Shown here: piece by piece, positions 10,012 through 20,399 of the stretch
How positions within the stretch are numbered: position 1 is the first letter of the stretch
Layout of the letters: every line of letters starts with the position of its first letter
Assembly (NCBI GenBank): GCA_028824125.1
Contig: JAPPES010000119.1
Coordinates: forward strand, 1-53,290
DNA: 53,290 nucleotides
DNA from: Candidatus Poribacteria bacterium
GTDB lineage: Bacteria; Poribacteria; WGA-4E; WGA-3G
Reading direction: 5' to 3'
Made by a program: the position numbers and the translations under genes
The notes under the pieces: generated by a model
What the model was told of the DNA's origin: nothing
Database searches by the model: none
What the model saw: only the letters and a program-made list of their open reading frames with translations

Positions 10012-11484
10012 TTATGCTGGTTTGAACGAATTTACTGCGTTTTTAAACACCTCTCCGCGTTCCTTGTAATCTTTGTACATATCAAAACTCGCATTTGCTG
10101 GTGACAAAAGGACGACGTCCCCTTGCTTAGCATGTGTATATGCAAATTCAACTGCTGCTTCCATTGTTGAGGTATGACACATATCTGCACAACCGGCAAA
10201 CGCTTTTTTAATATGTTGCGTCCGTTCTCCGAGTAGTACTAAACTTTTTACTTTGGTCCGAACAAGTTCAAGTAGAGGTTCGTAGTCGTTTCCTTTATCT
10301 AATCCACCTATAATTAAGAAAACTCGCTTTGTCCCTTCACCGAAATCAGTTGTTGCTTCAATTGATTCAAGTGCAGCGCATGTTGCTATGACGTTTGTAG
10401 CTTTAGAATCGTTTATATAATCTACACCGTTGATAGTCCCAATTTTTTCAAAAGCGTGTTCAAAAGCAGGATGTGTCCGGTTAAATTTGAGAATAGCTTG
10501 ACGCATATTCACAGGCGTTACACCGAAGATTGTTCCAACAACGACAGCTGCAAGTACGTTACGGACATTATGTGCCCCTGCTAACGGTATGTCAGCGATG
10601 TTACAAATCCAGTGTTCTTGTTTGTCTTTGTAAGTGTAAATACCGATGTTGTTCGCTTTGCTTTGGAGTCGTGCTCCTGTTCCACTGCCTAATTTATGAC
10701 TCAACCCGTCTGAGTCTTCATTTATATTAGAAAAATCGTCTGTGAAATATGCTTTTTTTGCTGTAGTATCTTGCGCAAGACTTTTTACAGTTGCATCACA
10801 AGCATTTAGAACTATCCATTCTGAACTGGTCTGGTTTGTACATATTTTTCGTTTCGCGTTGAAATATGCTGCCATCGTCCCATGACGATCAAGATGATCA
10901 CGTGAAAAATTCAATACGACACTCACTGCTGGCCGAAAAGTAACGGTACTCTCCAATTGAAAACTACTTGTTTCTACGACTACAATATCCGTATCGGTTA
11001 ATGTTGTTACTTTACTTGCTAATGGCACACCAATGTTTCCTGCCACTACCACATTAGAAAATAGGTCGCCCGCTTCTAAAATTGCCGCAGCCAAAAGAGT
11101 TGTTGTGGACTTGCCTTTTGTACCTGTAATTGCTACGATGCGGGCTTTGCAAAGGCTTGCCGAGATTTCTAATTCTCCTAAAATGGGAATACTTCTTTTT
11201 TTTGCCTCAATTAAAATCGGGATATCTAAAGGCACCCCAGGTGAAACAACGATTAATTCGGCATTCGCAATACAAGGTTCTTCATGACCGCCGAGGTGGT
11301 ATTCAACTGGTATTCCGTCTAATTGATCAATTGCAGCAGGCAATACCTCTCTATCGCGTGTGTCTGTAAGGGCTATATTTGCTCCACAGCCATGCATTAA
11401 CTGTGCAATTGCTATGCCACTTCGATTTGCTCCAAAAACGGTGATCCGTTTTCCCGAAAAGCAATCTAAATTTCGACACTTCAA
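10012..11484 (-). CDS. murD: UDP-MurNAc-L-alanine--D-glutamate ligase
   Basis: Adds D-glutamate to UDP-MurNAc-L-Ala. Seen are the N-terminal nucleotide-fold motif ITVFGANRSGIA, the ATP loop GTKGKSTTTLLA, NFSRDHLDRHG and NDSKATN. Length 490 is slightly above the family norm because of a variable insertion near residues 230-260. Start codon TTG, preceded by GAGG at good spacing. A gap of 175 bp separates it from ftsW with no gene inside. Confidence 0.96.
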   Translation of the reverse strand: MKCRNLDCFSGKRITVFGANRSGIAIAQLMHGCGANIALTDTRDREVLPAAIDQLDGIPVEYHLGGHEEPCIANAELIVVSPGVPLDIPILIEAKKRSIPILGELEISASLCKARIVAITGTKGKSTTTLLAAAILEAGDLFSNVVVAGNIGVPLASKVTTLTDTDIVVVETSSFQLESTVTFRPAVSVVLNFSRDHLDRHGTMAAYFNAKRKICTNQTSSEWIVLNACDATVKSLAQDTTAKKAYFTDDFSNINEDSDGLSHKLGSGTGARLQSKANNIGIYTYKDKQEHWICNIADIPLAGAHNVRNVLAAVVVGTIFGVTPVNMRQAILKFNRTHPAFEHAFEKIGTINGVDYINDSKATNVIATCAALESIEATTDFGEGTKRVFLIIGGLDKGNDYEPLLELVRTKVKSLVLLGERTQHIKKAFAGCADMCHTSTMEAAVEFAYTHAKQGDVVLLSPANASFDMYKDYKERGEVFKNAVNSFKPA

Positions 11485-11540
11485 ACATTTACCTCAATCG
11501 TAGAATTTGAAATATGAACATCTTGAGCAGCATACATAAC

Positions 11541-12659
11541 TTATCCCAATTTTAATGTACTTAACGCTATCAACATTAAGATAAGTGCAACAATCCAAAA
11601 ACGTATAACCACTTTTGATTCTTTCCACCCCGAAAGTAGGAAATGGTAATGGAGTGGGGACATCTTGATAACTCGTTTGCCAAAAGTTCTATAGGACCAA
11701 ACCTGTATAATAACAGATAACACTTCTGCGACAAAAATACCACCAACGATAATAAGAAGAAATTCCTGTTTTATTAATAGCGCACACGTGCCGAGCGTCG
11801 CACCGAGCGGTAAAGAACCGGTATCTCCCATGAATAGTTGGGCAGGGTGTCCATTGTACCACAGAAACCCTAATCCTGCTCCTACTAAGGAGGCACAGAA
11901 AATCGCGGTAACTTCTCCCCCGACAGGCAGATGAAAAAGTTTTAGATGATTTGCTATATCAATATGACTTACCATATATCCCAATGCGCCAATCGTCCCT
12001 GCTACGAATAACGTACACCCAATTGCTAAACCATCCATACCGTCGGTTAGATTCACAGCATTTGATGAGCCAACAATTACTAAGGTGGCAAATGGAATAA
12101 AGAAAACTCCTAAATTGGGTTGCAGATTTTTGAAAAATGGTAGATGCAGAGCAGTGCGAGTTGTCGTATCATTTGCCTCAGCAGGTCCCCATTGGTATAG
12201 ATAGCAGGCGATTGCCACAGCCCCGATGGTTTGCAGCACAAGTTTCTGCCAACCTCGGAGACCGAGCGACTGTTTTCTGCTAATTTTGAACATATCATCT
12301 AAAAAACCGAGTCCTCCAAACCATAACGTTGTAAAGATCATCAGGTAGATATAAGGTTGATCAAGCCGTGCCCAAAAAATAACAGATATAAGTACCGCTA
12401 CAATGATCAGAATCCCACCCATTGTTGGGGTACCAGCTTTGCTTTGATCTTCATTGTGCTGCTGTGCTTTTTCTACCTCTTCTTGAATATGTTCACCGAT
12501 TCGCAACTGTTTCAGCCGCTTTATCATAAAAGGTCCTAAAACGAGCGAAATTACGAGAGCCGTTGCTGTTCCATAAACGGCACGGAAAGGAATCGAGCTA
12601 AAAATATTAAAGGGTTCAAAAATGTTGACAAGGCTTTCAGAAAATAGATGATAAAACAT
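11541..12659 (-). CDS. mraY: phospho-MurNAc-pentapeptide transferase
   Basis: Integral membrane enzyme that transfers phospho-MurNAc-pentapeptide to undecaprenyl phosphate, giving lipid I. About ten membrane segments are present. The catalytic regions are visible: GTPTMGG, FLDDMFKI (Asp-Asp), NAVNLTDGMDGLA, FMGDTGSLPLGA and the C-terminal SPLHYHF. 372 residues, ATG start, close to the family length. Confidence 0.97.
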   Translation of the reverse strand: MFYHLFSESLVNIFEPFNIFSSIPFRAVYGTATALVISLVLGPFMIKRLKQLRIGEHIQEEVEKAQQHNEDQSKAGTPTMGGILIIVAVLISVIFWARLDQPYIYLMIFTTLWFGGLGFLDDMFKISRKQSLGLRGWQKLVLQTIGAVAIACYLYQWGPAEANDTTTRTALHLPFFKNLQPNLGVFFIPFATLVIVGSSNAVNLTDGMDGLAIGCTLFVAGTIGALGYMVSHIDIANHLKLFHLPVGGEVTAIFCASLVGAGLGFLWYNGHPAQLFMGDTGSLPLGATLGTCALLIKQEFLLIIVGGIFVAEVLSVIIQVWSYRTFGKRVIKMSPLHYHFLLSGWKESKVVIRFWIVALILMLIALSTLKLG

Positions 12660-12757
12660 TTTAATGCTTCTTTTTTAGCTTCTTAGGTGACAATATTCTG
12701 CTGAGGCATAATTGAATGCTGCTACGATGACCACCTATTCAAAGCATCAGGCAAAAC

Positions 12758-13993
12758 TTACTCGGTTTCTTCTGATGTTGAATCAGTTTTTAACTTTGCA
12801 AAACTCGCCCCCGCCTGACTTAATAAGTTTGTTGCGTAAGAATAGATTAAGCGATTTTTCTCCTTGTGTGTCTCCAATGCGAGGTCAACCAATTGCGTCA
12901 CTAATTCTGCAAATGAAATTTCGACCGGTTCCCATAAATAAAAACTAAAAGAGCCAGGTATTGTGTTGATTTCATTCACATATACTTGTTCTTCGCTGCT
13001 GACTAAAAAATCTATTCGGGCAATACCCGCACAATCAAGGACTTGAAAAGCCAAAGTGGCAAGGTTTTGAATATGTAACGTCAATTCCTCTGAAATAGGT
13101 GCAGGAATTTTACGTTCGGCCCCTGCCATTCCAGAAGCGACATCTGATCCAGATAAATCAATAGAATCGGATCCCGTTTCCGAATTTTCATGGATATATT
13201 TATCATCAAAGCTGAGAAAATCTGTACTAGTGATCGGTTGTTCGCAAACTGAAGGTGTCGGCGTATGTGTTCCGATCACTGAGCAATTTATTTCATAACC
13301 TTCTTCGATACCCTGTTCAACGACGACACGGCGGCAGTACCGGCACGCAAGTTCAATTGCATCCCGAAGTTCCGCCTCGTCTTTTGCTCGACTAACACCA
13401 ATACTTGACCCGCTGACTGCCGGTTTAACGAACACAGGATAAGCTATCTTTTCTTCAATTACTTTAAGAATATCAGCACTCGCTACATCCCAATCGTGTT
13501 TTGTGAACGGGACATAAGGGAGAATAGGGAGTCCGTTTTCGCTGAGAATGGCTTTCATCATGATCTTGTCCATGCCAACACCAGAACCCACAACTCCTGC
13601 GCCGACGTAAGGGACATCCATCAGTTCAAGAAGCCCCTGGAGAGAACCGTCTTCACCGTGCACACCATGAATCGCGGGAAATACAACATCAATAGGAAGC
13701 TCCTTTTTTTTATTGAACAAACCGCCGCGTTTTGGTATAGCACTAAATTTTGCGCGCGCTTCAAATTCAACGCTAACCGTATCAAAATCAGCGGCGCGTG
13801 GTAAGTTTCCTTCGGTAAATGTGCTCAGTTCCTTGAATTTATCATCTGTTAACCAGACTCCCTCTTTTGTTATATAGATAGGGATAACGTCATACATTTC
13901 TGCCAAAGCAGCGTTGACCTGATGAGCAGTGATGATGGATACTTCATGTTCAGGCGATCGACCGCCGAATATGAGAGCTACGTTCATGTTCAT
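12758..13993 (-). CDS. ddl: D-alanine--D-alanine ligase
   Basis: ATP-grasp enzyme that makes the D-Ala-D-Ala used by MurF. The N-terminal FGGRSPEHEVS, central HGVHGEDGSLQG, KPAVSGSSIGVS and C-terminal VNEINTIPGSFSFYLWEP fit the family. At 411 residues it is longer than most, from an acidic Ser/Gly-rich insertion (about residues 262-290) and a C-terminal tail. ATG with AAGGAAA upstream. Its place between murF and mraY is unusual; ddl is more often after murC/murB. Confidence 0.95.
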   Translation of the reverse strand: MNMNVALIFGGRSPEHEVSIITAHQVNAALAEMYDVIPIYITKEGVWLTDDKFKELSTFTEGNLPRAADFDTVSVEFEARAKFSAIPKRGGLFNKKKELPIDVVFPAIHGVHGEDGSLQGLLELMDVPYVGAGVVGSGVGMDKIMMKAILSENGLPILPYVPFTKHDWDVASADILKVIEEKIAYPVFVKPAVSGSSIGVSRAKDEAELRDAIELACRYCRRVVVEQGIEEGYEINCSVIGTHTPTPSVCEQPITSTDFLSFDDKYIHENSETGSDSIDLSGSDVASGMAGAERKIPAPISEELTLHIQNLATLAFQVLDCAGIARIDFLVSSEEQVYVNEINTIPGSFSFYLWEPVEISFAELVTQLVDLALETHKEKNRLIYSYATNLLSQAGASFAKLKTDSTSEETE

Positions 13994-14137
13994 TTTCCTT
14001 TACAGAGCGTATATATTGGCACCTGCGGGACGGTAAAGATGCTGTTCGTGTTATATGAAAATCCAATATTCTTATTTCTGCACAATTTGTTATTAATTAT
14101 TACGTCAAGATTCCCGATCTTATTTCATTCAGATGTG

Positions 14138-15769
14138 TTAAACAGCTTCATTGTAATTATCGGGCAAATCGTTTTCAAAAAGCACCACATCCCCCGGTTT
14201 TAAGCGTTTTTCAAGTTGTTGCTGGGCTTCAGCAAGGTCCTTTGCAACATAAATTTGTTGTTCAGGGTAGTTTTCAGTTTTGAGTCCATCTAAAATTGGT
14301 GCTGTTCTCAGCGCACCAACAAGGATAACGAGGTCGCACACCTTAGCTGCTTCTGAACCGAACTGTTTATTTTCATCGTATTCGCGTTCGCCCAGTTCAA
14401 CCATTCCTGGCGTAACCAGGACCTTTTTACCGTTTTTATCGCTCACAAAGTCAGTAAGCACTTCAAGTGCTGCTTTTGCCCCTTCAGGATTAGCGTTGAA
14501 ACTATCGTCAATCACAGTTACACCTGTGCCACCAGCTATTAGCTGCAAACGGTGTGGTACCGGTTCTAATGCTTCAAGGGCATTTTGAATTTCATTCAAT
14601 GTCATCCCACATTGCAGTGAAACACCAATAGCAGCAAGGATGTTTGATGCGTTATGCTTTCCGAGAAGTCGGGTTGTGATTTCAGCTGTGCCTGCCACCT
14701 CGTCTGTCACAGTAAAAGTAAGTCCTTTATTACTCTGTTTAATATTATGTGCTCTTAACCTTAAAGATGCATTTTCTACTCCGTTTGCTTCTACGCCGTA
14801 TCTTATAACGGGCACACTGTCGGTTTTATCCGCTAATTCTGCACAAATTTCATTGTCAGCATTAATAACTGCAAGTCCATTCGCCGGTAACGCTTCGATC
14901 AACTCGTACTTTGCGCGGGCAGTGTTTTCAATACTTTTAAATCGCTCTAAATGTTGAGGCCCAACAGCAGTGAGAATACCTATCTCCGGTGGTGCCAGAT
15001 GACAGAGTTGGCGGATATCGCCACGTTTATAGGCTCCCATTTCTACGATAAAATACTCATGTTTCGGTAATAAATCTCCTCTGATAACCTTACAAATCCC
15101 CATCGGTGTATTGTAGCTATCTGGAGTCATTAACGTATTATATTTTTGCGATAAAACCTGGTGAAGAATATATTTAGTACTTGTTTTACCATAACTGCCT
15201 GTGATTCCGATAATTTTCGGTTGAAGGGCTGCGATACGTTTTCTTGCGTCGCGTAAATACATACCGTTTATGAATTGCTCTAAAGGCCAAATTAAAAAGC
15301 TGCTCATAACGAGGAGCGGTACTGTGAGTTCACTAAACAGAAAAACATTGATTCGCCACCGGTTTTCCGTTACGAACCCAACAAGTAAAGCTGCACTAAC
15401 AATAAGTAGCGCAAGTGCCAATCCAAAGAGTCGTTTTGCGCGAGCAGTGTAAACCAGCGGTTTTTTTGCTGCAGCTTTCTTACGCCAGACAATCTTATAA
15501 ACTTGGAATGCTGCCCAGGCGAGACAAAATGCTAAAAAAAACCGATCGGTCTGAATGTATGGAAAAATAGAAGCAATTATCAGTAGACCGGCAACAACAA
15601 TAATCTCTATGATTTCAAAACAGTGTCTAATATGTGTTGAAAGCCATTTTAGAAATCGTAACGGTTTATACCCATCAAGCTGTAATATATGTAATCCACT
15701 GGTTGTTCTAATGACGGCTCTTACAAAACAGACAACAACCAGAGCATAAAAAAATAAATCATTAACCAT
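14138..15769 (-). CDS. murF: MurF ligase with N-terminal membrane domain
   Basis: Adds D-Ala-D-Ala to UDP-MurNAc-tripeptide. The catalytic part begins around residue 185 with GITGSYGKTST and continues with SYNTPMG, VGPQHLERF and DDSFNANPEGA. Before it lie about 180 residues with roughly five hydrophobic segments (near 3-22, 52-70, 75-92, 110-130, 137-165). These would tether the ligase to the inner membrane, where MraY uses its product. Cytosolic MurF proteins are typically about 450 residues; this one is 543. The ATG has AGG upstream. The extension is in frame with no internal stop, so it appears to be real. Confidence 0.92.
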   Translation of the reverse strand: MVNDLFFYALVVVCFVRAVIRTTSGLHILQLDGYKPLRFLKWLSTHIRHCFEIIEIIVVAGLLIIASIFPYIQTDRFFLAFCLAWAAFQVYKIVWRKKAAAKKPLVYTARAKRLFGLALALLIVSAALLVGFVTENRWRINVFLFSELTVPLLVMSSFLIWPLEQFINGMYLRDARKRIAALQPKIIGITGSYGKTSTKYILHQVLSQKYNTLMTPDSYNTPMGICKVIRGDLLPKHEYFIVEMGAYKRGDIRQLCHLAPPEIGILTAVGPQHLERFKSIENTARAKYELIEALPANGLAVINADNEICAELADKTDSVPVIRYGVEANGVENASLRLRAHNIKQSNKGLTFTVTDEVAGTAEITTRLLGKHNASNILAAIGVSLQCGMTLNEIQNALEALEPVPHRLQLIAGGTGVTVIDDSFNANPEGAKAALEVLTDFVSDKNGKKVLVTPGMVELGEREYDENKQFGSEAAKVCDLVILVGALRTAPILDGLKTENYPEQQIYVAKDLAEAQQQLEKRLKPGDVVLFENDLPDNYNEAV

Positions 15770-15983
15770 TTTTTACCTATGTATAATCTATTGTATACTG
15801 TTTTCTTATGTAGCGAGCAATAGATAGAAAAACGCAATGAATTGTGTTGCTGCAAAACATATTTAGCAGCGACATTATTCGTTGCGCTATCATGTGTAAT
15901 CCAAGTTGTGCAACTACAAAATCTAATGTTTCATCCGCAATCATACTTTTTATACGGCAAAACTTACCATCGGTTGCAGTAAT

Positions 15984-16730
15984 TCATGCTAAAAAGTTCG
16001 TCACAATTTCGCAAAACTGCGGCAATTGGTCAAGGTACGAGAAATGTCCTGCATCCTTGAGGATAACTAATCCTGCATCAGGTATCTCCTTTTCCATTAT
16101 CTTGCCAAAAGATATAGGTGTGTCAGTATCGTTTTCTCCCCAAATCAACAACGTAGATGCTTGTATCTTCGGCAATAGTGGACGCAGATTTTGATTCACG
16201 GATTTCACCAGCGTTGCTCTCATCGGTCCTGCTTCCTGATAATCTCTCGAACCTACCCGCTGTGCTATACTGTCTGCTAATCTGTTGCCGAGAGTGCCAC
16301 AACATCGCATCAAACGGCCGATTTTTGCAACACTGACCCGTATATAGTACTTTACAGTTCGGGGCGGTATGATACCTGCACTATCTACTAAGATCAATTT
16401 ATCAACTTTTTCCGGTTCTTCGGCTGCCATCACTATTGAAATTCTTCCGCCATAAGAGTGTCCAATCAGGTGTGCTTTGTCAATGTTGAGTTTGTAAAAA
16501 AAAGCTGAGAGAAATTTGGCATAGTCGGAAGCATCCCAGGCTGTTGAAGGTATCTCACTTAGGCCGAATCCGGGAAGATCAAGCGCATATACTTGGTAAG
16601 AACGTGATAACCAATCAAAGGCAGGTTTAAAACTATTTGCTTCACCACCCCATCCATGTAGGAGAACAACGGGAGTGCCGGTTCCTTCAACCTGATAGGC
16701 AATTTTTAGATCGTTAATTTCTATAAACAT
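15984..16730 (-). CDS. alpha/beta-fold hydrolase
   Basis: 248 residues with the classic hydrolase order: oxyanion-loop HGWGGEANSF, nucleophile elbow GHSYGG (Ser near residue 94), acid in WGENDTDTP and catalytic His in DAGHFSYLDQ. No signal peptide, so cytoplasmic. The substrate cannot be inferred. It lies inside the cell wall cluster between murE and murF, where a hydrolase is not standard; flanking gaps of about 110 and 210 bp suggest it may be a later insertion. The upstream gap (15770-15983) holds no gene. Confidence 0.88.
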   Translation of the reverse strand: MFIEINDLKIAYQVEGTGTPVVLLHGWGGEANSFKPAFDWLSRSYQVYALDLPGFGLSEIPSTAWDASDYAKFLSAFFYKLNIDKAHLIGHSYGGRISIVMAAEEPEKVDKLILVDSAGIIPPRTVKYYIRVSVAKIGRLMRCCGTLGNRLADSIAQRVGSRDYQEAGPMRATLVKSVNQNLRPLLPKIQASTLLIWGENDTDTPISFGKIMEKEIPDAGLVILKDAGHFSYLDQLPQFCEIVTNFLA

Positions 16731-16843
16731 TTCAATTTAATGTAAATTAGCACTTTAGTGGACTTGTCCTATTTTAGAATCTTCCACTTTCTGGTTTTCT
16801 GTGTGTTATGTCTCTATTGGAGAGGTTTATTTAGAGGATTCGT

Positions 16844-18409
16844 CTACCGGATACCTGGCTGTTGAGATTGTACAGGTAAATGTTGTAGTATTTCTGATGC
16901 CACTTCACGGTCATCAAATGGAAATCGTTTTCCGTGAATCTCTTGATAATTTTCATGTCCTTTACCGGCAATTACCACAATATCCCCCGGATGTGCATCC
17001 AGGATGGCGTATCGAATTGCCTCGCGTCTCTCTGAAATACACAAATATGCTGCACCATGTGGTAAATTTGACACAATTTCTGATATGATTTCATCTGGAT
17101 TTTCCGTGCGTGGATTGTCAGAAGTAATTACACTCATATCTGCAAGTTGCGTGGAAATTGCGCCCATTTTTGGACGTTTTCCCCTATCACGGTCGCCACC
17201 GCAGCCAAATACAGAGATTAACCTTCCTTCTGTAATCCCACGGGCCGCGGATAGGACATTTTCCAAACCATCGGGTGTATGTGCATAATCGACGATAACT
17301 GCAAAGTCTTTGTCACGTTTTCCATGTGGGGTAACGCGTTCAAAACGTCCGGGGACAACTGTCGTTGCAAGCCCTTCTTTTATAGCTGCTGTACTGCAGT
17401 TATAACGTAGTCCTATACCAATTGCAGCGAGGGCATTATAAATATTATATGCGCCAAGTAAGTGAATCTTTGCCTTGATCTCTCTGTACGATGGAGCTGA
17501 AGCATTGCTGGGATGGTTCCATCTCTGTACTGCTGTAAACGCTAAATGTTTTAGAGAAATTTCTACGTCTTGTGCCTCTAAATCGGCTTCTTCCTCAAGT
17601 CCATAATTTAGGATGTGTCCGTGAGATATGCGTTCAACGATACGAGCAATGGCAGGAGAATCGGCGTTCAAAACTGCCACACCATCAGGACTCAACTGCT
17701 CAAATAACATCAATTTCGCAGCGAGATAATTCTCCATTGTGCCGTGATAGTCCAGATGATCCTGTGTCAGGTTCGTAAAGGCAGCAGTGTCGTAGGTAAG
17801 TCCAGCCAATCGGTGTTGTGCGAGTCCTTGCGAAGAGGTTTCCATAACAACATGTTCTATGCCAGCATCAGCGATTTGCTTTAACATCGCATGGAGTTGA
17901 AATGCATCAGGTGTTGTCAAAAGTGCAGGAATTTCAATTTTTGATGGGTTTTTCCCGTTTGATGTTGAATTGTGCGCGTCAAATGTATGTCCGACTGTTC
18001 CTAAAACGGCTGTTTTCAACCCATGTGCTTTGAGGATGCCGTATGTTAGATGTGCAGTGGATGTTTTTCCATTTGTGCCGGTGATACCAATTAGTTTGAG
18101 TCGTTTGGCGGGATTTTCAAACCAATTGCCAGCACATAAGGCTTGTGCTCTGCGACCATTAGGGGTGACTACGCAAGTTACATCATTCGGTAACTTAGAA
18201 ATCCGTTTTTCAGAAATAATTACTTTTGCGCCGTTTTTAATAGCACCATTAATAAAGGAATGTCCATCAACATTGAGCCCTTGATAACAGACGAAGGCAT
18301 ATCCTGGTTTGACTTCTCGGTGGTCACTAACAACACCAGCAACTTCCAAATTTCGGTTGCCTATCATTTCAGTGACTTCAATTCCGTCCAAAAGGTTTTG
18401 GAGTTTCAT
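16844..18409 (-). CDS. murE: UDP-MurNAc-L-Ala-D-Glu--meso-DAP ligase
   Basis: Adds the third stem-peptide residue. The ATP loop GITGTNGKTSTAH, LTQDHLDYHGTMENY and VDYAHTPDGL are present. The substrate-selecting motif is DNPR (in TSDNPRTENPDEI), which in this family marks meso-diaminopimelate rather than lysine. 521 residues; ATG with GAGAGGG upstream. Its start overlaps the 3' end of ftsI by 32 bp, showing a shared transcript. Confidence 0.97.
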   Translation of the reverse strand: MKLQNLLDGIEVTEMIGNRNLEVAGVVSDHREVKPGYAFVCYQGLNVDGHSFINGAIKNGAKVIISEKRISKLPNDVTCVVTPNGRRAQALCAGNWFENPAKRLKLIGITGTNGKTSTAHLTYGILKAHGLKTAVLGTVGHTFDAHNSTSNGKNPSKIEIPALLTTPDAFQLHAMLKQIADAGIEHVVMETSSQGLAQHRLAGLTYDTAAFTNLTQDHLDYHGTMENYLAAKLMLFEQLSPDGVAVLNADSPAIARIVERISHGHILNYGLEEEADLEAQDVEISLKHLAFTAVQRWNHPSNASAPSYREIKAKIHLLGAYNIYNALAAIGIGLRYNCSTAAIKEGLATTVVPGRFERVTPHGKRDKDFAVIVDYAHTPDGLENVLSAARGITEGRLISVFGCGGDRDRGKRPKMGAISTQLADMSVITSDNPRTENPDEIISEIVSNLPHGAAYLCISERREAIRYAILDAHPGDIVVIAGKGHENYQEIHGKRFPFDDREVASEILQHLPVQSQQPGIR

Positions 18410-20315
18410 AACCCTCTCCCTTTCTCACATAGGTGTTGTCAGAGTTTACCGTAGTATTGGAGCGATTTTTGGTGAAAGGAATGTTGTTTTTGTTTAAGGA
18501 TTGGTTTGATGATTGTGTACTTATAACTGATCTATTCGTTCTGTTTTCTTTAGCATATCTACGGTTGGAGGGACTTCTTCGTGTTGGGACGGAGTCGAAA
18601 AAATGTGTTTGCTCAATATGTTTTAGAGTTTGCTCTGCAATTCGCTTGAAAACGGGTGCTGCGATCCGACCACTAAATCTTTCACCAGTCGGTTCATCAA
18701 GTGTGACAATAATGGCGATTTTAGGAGCGTCAGCGGGAAGAAACCCCATAAAAGACATCACCTCTTTGCCAGCAGCATAACCTTTACCTCTTTCAGCCTT
18801 TTGTGCAGTTCCGGTTTTGCCAGCGATACTAACACCTTTTATTTTGGCCCTCGCCCCACTTCCCCCTACTTCAACCACACCGACAAGAATATCTGTCATC
18901 TGTTTAGCAATTTCCGGTCGCAAAACGCGCCGAATCTCAGTAGGATAGTTCCTTTTGATAAGGTTTCCGCGTGCGTCTCGAATTTCTTTAGTGATATAAG
19001 GGCGGTGCAGCGTTCCACCATTAGCGATAACAGCCAAAGCGTTCACCATCTGTAAAGGTGTAACTGATATGCCTTGACCGAACGGAACAGATCCAAGGGA
19101 ATTTATATCCCATTGCCGCAGTGCATATAAGCTGCCTACCTGTTCATAAGGGAGATCAATACCAGTCTTTTGCCCAAAACCGTATCTATCCACATACGTT
19201 TGGAGTAGTTGAGGTCCTAACCGCTGAACAATTTTTATCATGCCGATGTTACTTGATTTTTGGATTACTTGTTCAAGTGGCAAATACCCTTTTGCGGAAA
19301 CATCTTTGATAACACGGCCATTACTGAGCCGGTACCTCCCATTATGACAGAAAATGGGTGATTGTGGTGTCAAAATACCTTCATTTAGAACTGCGGAGGC
19401 GGCGACAATTTTGAAAATGGATCCTGGTTCAAACAGGTACCAGATGCCGAGATTCCGTTTTGCTTCTTCAGATGCATTCGTTTGGTCATTAATGTCGTAA
19501 GTAGGATAACTTGCCATTGCTAATATCTCTGAAGTTTCTACTGCAAGGACAATGGCAGTCCCTTTCGGAGCATTCCAATCTCTACACCCTTGTGCCAGTT
19601 CTTTTTCGGCAATGTCTTGAATGATTTCATCAAGCGTTAGAATGATATTACATCCACTGTTTCCAAGTGTTGCGGTTGTCGGTCGTGCTTCAAGAGAGAC
19701 AGCCGTTATGTCTGCACTTCGCTGTGGTTGTGGTGAATGTAAGTTTTGAAGGTACGCGTTATACTGATATTCAATGCCTTCACCGACATTCAAATCGTTA
19801 AGATAACCGATGACTTGCGATGCGAGAGTCTTTTTTGGATATACCCGTTTCGGTTCAACCTCTATTCTTAATCCTCTATATTTTTGAGTAATGTTCCGGA
19901 TTGCATCTAACTTTTCATAGTCAATTTCCTTTTTAAGCCAAACAAATTCAACGTACTTCCCATTTCGCTTCCGCTGTAACTGTGCTAATAGTTCCGATTT
20001 AGTGCTATCCAATAAAGGTGCTAATTCGCTCGCAACAATATGCGCGTTAGATTTCCTGTTGAAGGTTTTAGGGTCTGCACTAACCGCAAGTTGGTCTTGG
20101 CTAGTACCTAACACTCTTCCGTGGCGATCCAGAATTTTGCCGCGTTTGACTTCGTGTCTCCCTCGAGAACGCCAATCTTGGCGTGACGCCATTGAGGCAT
20201 CCTCATCAGGGTATTGCAGCATAAAGAGCTTACCTATCAATACTAAAAAGCCTAATTGCAAAACTATTAACGTGAAAACGAGTCTACGAATTGAGAGGTG
20301 ACTGTTATTTTTCAT
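18378..20315 (-). CDS. ftsI: class B penicillin-binding protein (FtsI)
   Basis: Septal peptidoglycan transpeptidase. I place the start at ATG 20315, where a short basic N-terminus and one membrane segment (LVFTLIVLQLGFLVLIGKLF) follow; an upstream in-frame extension of 16 codons looks spurious. A PBP dimerisation domain precedes the transpeptidase domain with SIFK (nucleophile S299), SSN (354-356) and KTGT (K500). After the catalytic domain is a basic, Asn/Ser-rich tail of about 70 residues and no PASTA domain. It overlaps murE. Confidence 0.94.
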   Translation of the reverse strand: MKNNSHLSIRRLVFTLIVLQLGFLVLIGKLFMLQYPDEDASMASRQDWRSRGRHEVKRGKILDRHGRVLGTSQDQLAVSADPKTFNRKSNAHIVASELAPLLDSTKSELLAQLQRKRNGKYVEFVWLKKEIDYEKLDAIRNITQKYRGLRIEVEPKRVYPKKTLASQVIGYLNDLNVGEGIEYQYNAYLQNLHSPQPQRSADITAVSLEARPTTATLGNSGCNIILTLDEIIQDIAEKELAQGCRDWNAPKGTAIVLAVETSEILAMASYPTYDINDQTNASEEAKRNLGIWYLFEPGSIFKIVAASAVLNEGILTPQSPIFCHNGRYRLSNGRVIKDVSAKGYLPLEQVIQKSSNIGMIKIVQRLGPQLLQTYVDRYGFGQKTGIDLPYEQVGSLYALRQWDINSLGSVPFGQGISVTPLQMVNALAVIANGGTLHRPYITKEIRDARGNLIKRNYPTEIRRVLRPEIAKQMTDILVGVVEVGGSGARAKIKGVSIAGKTGTAQKAERGKGYAAGKEVMSFMGFLPADAPKIAIIVTLDEPTGERFSGRIAAPVFKRIAEQTLKHIEQTHFFDSVPTRRSPSNRRYAKENRTNRSVISTQSSNQSLNKNNIPFTKNRSNTTVNSDNTYVRKGEGYETPKPFGRN

Positions 20316-20399
20316 AATCTTATGATGTCTTTCTGGCACACTATAGCAAGATGCATAGGTCATGCCAAATTCTTGCGAACCTATAAAACTTGACTTACA

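Noticed and set aside
12758..13993. D-Ala-D-Lac (Van-type) ligase
   Set aside because: No vanH or vanX neighbours, and the location inside the dcw cluster fits housekeeping ddl.
15889..15920. Another MITE terminus (taatccaagttgtgcaact)
   Set aside because: Partial similarity only, with no partner end or internal match nearby.
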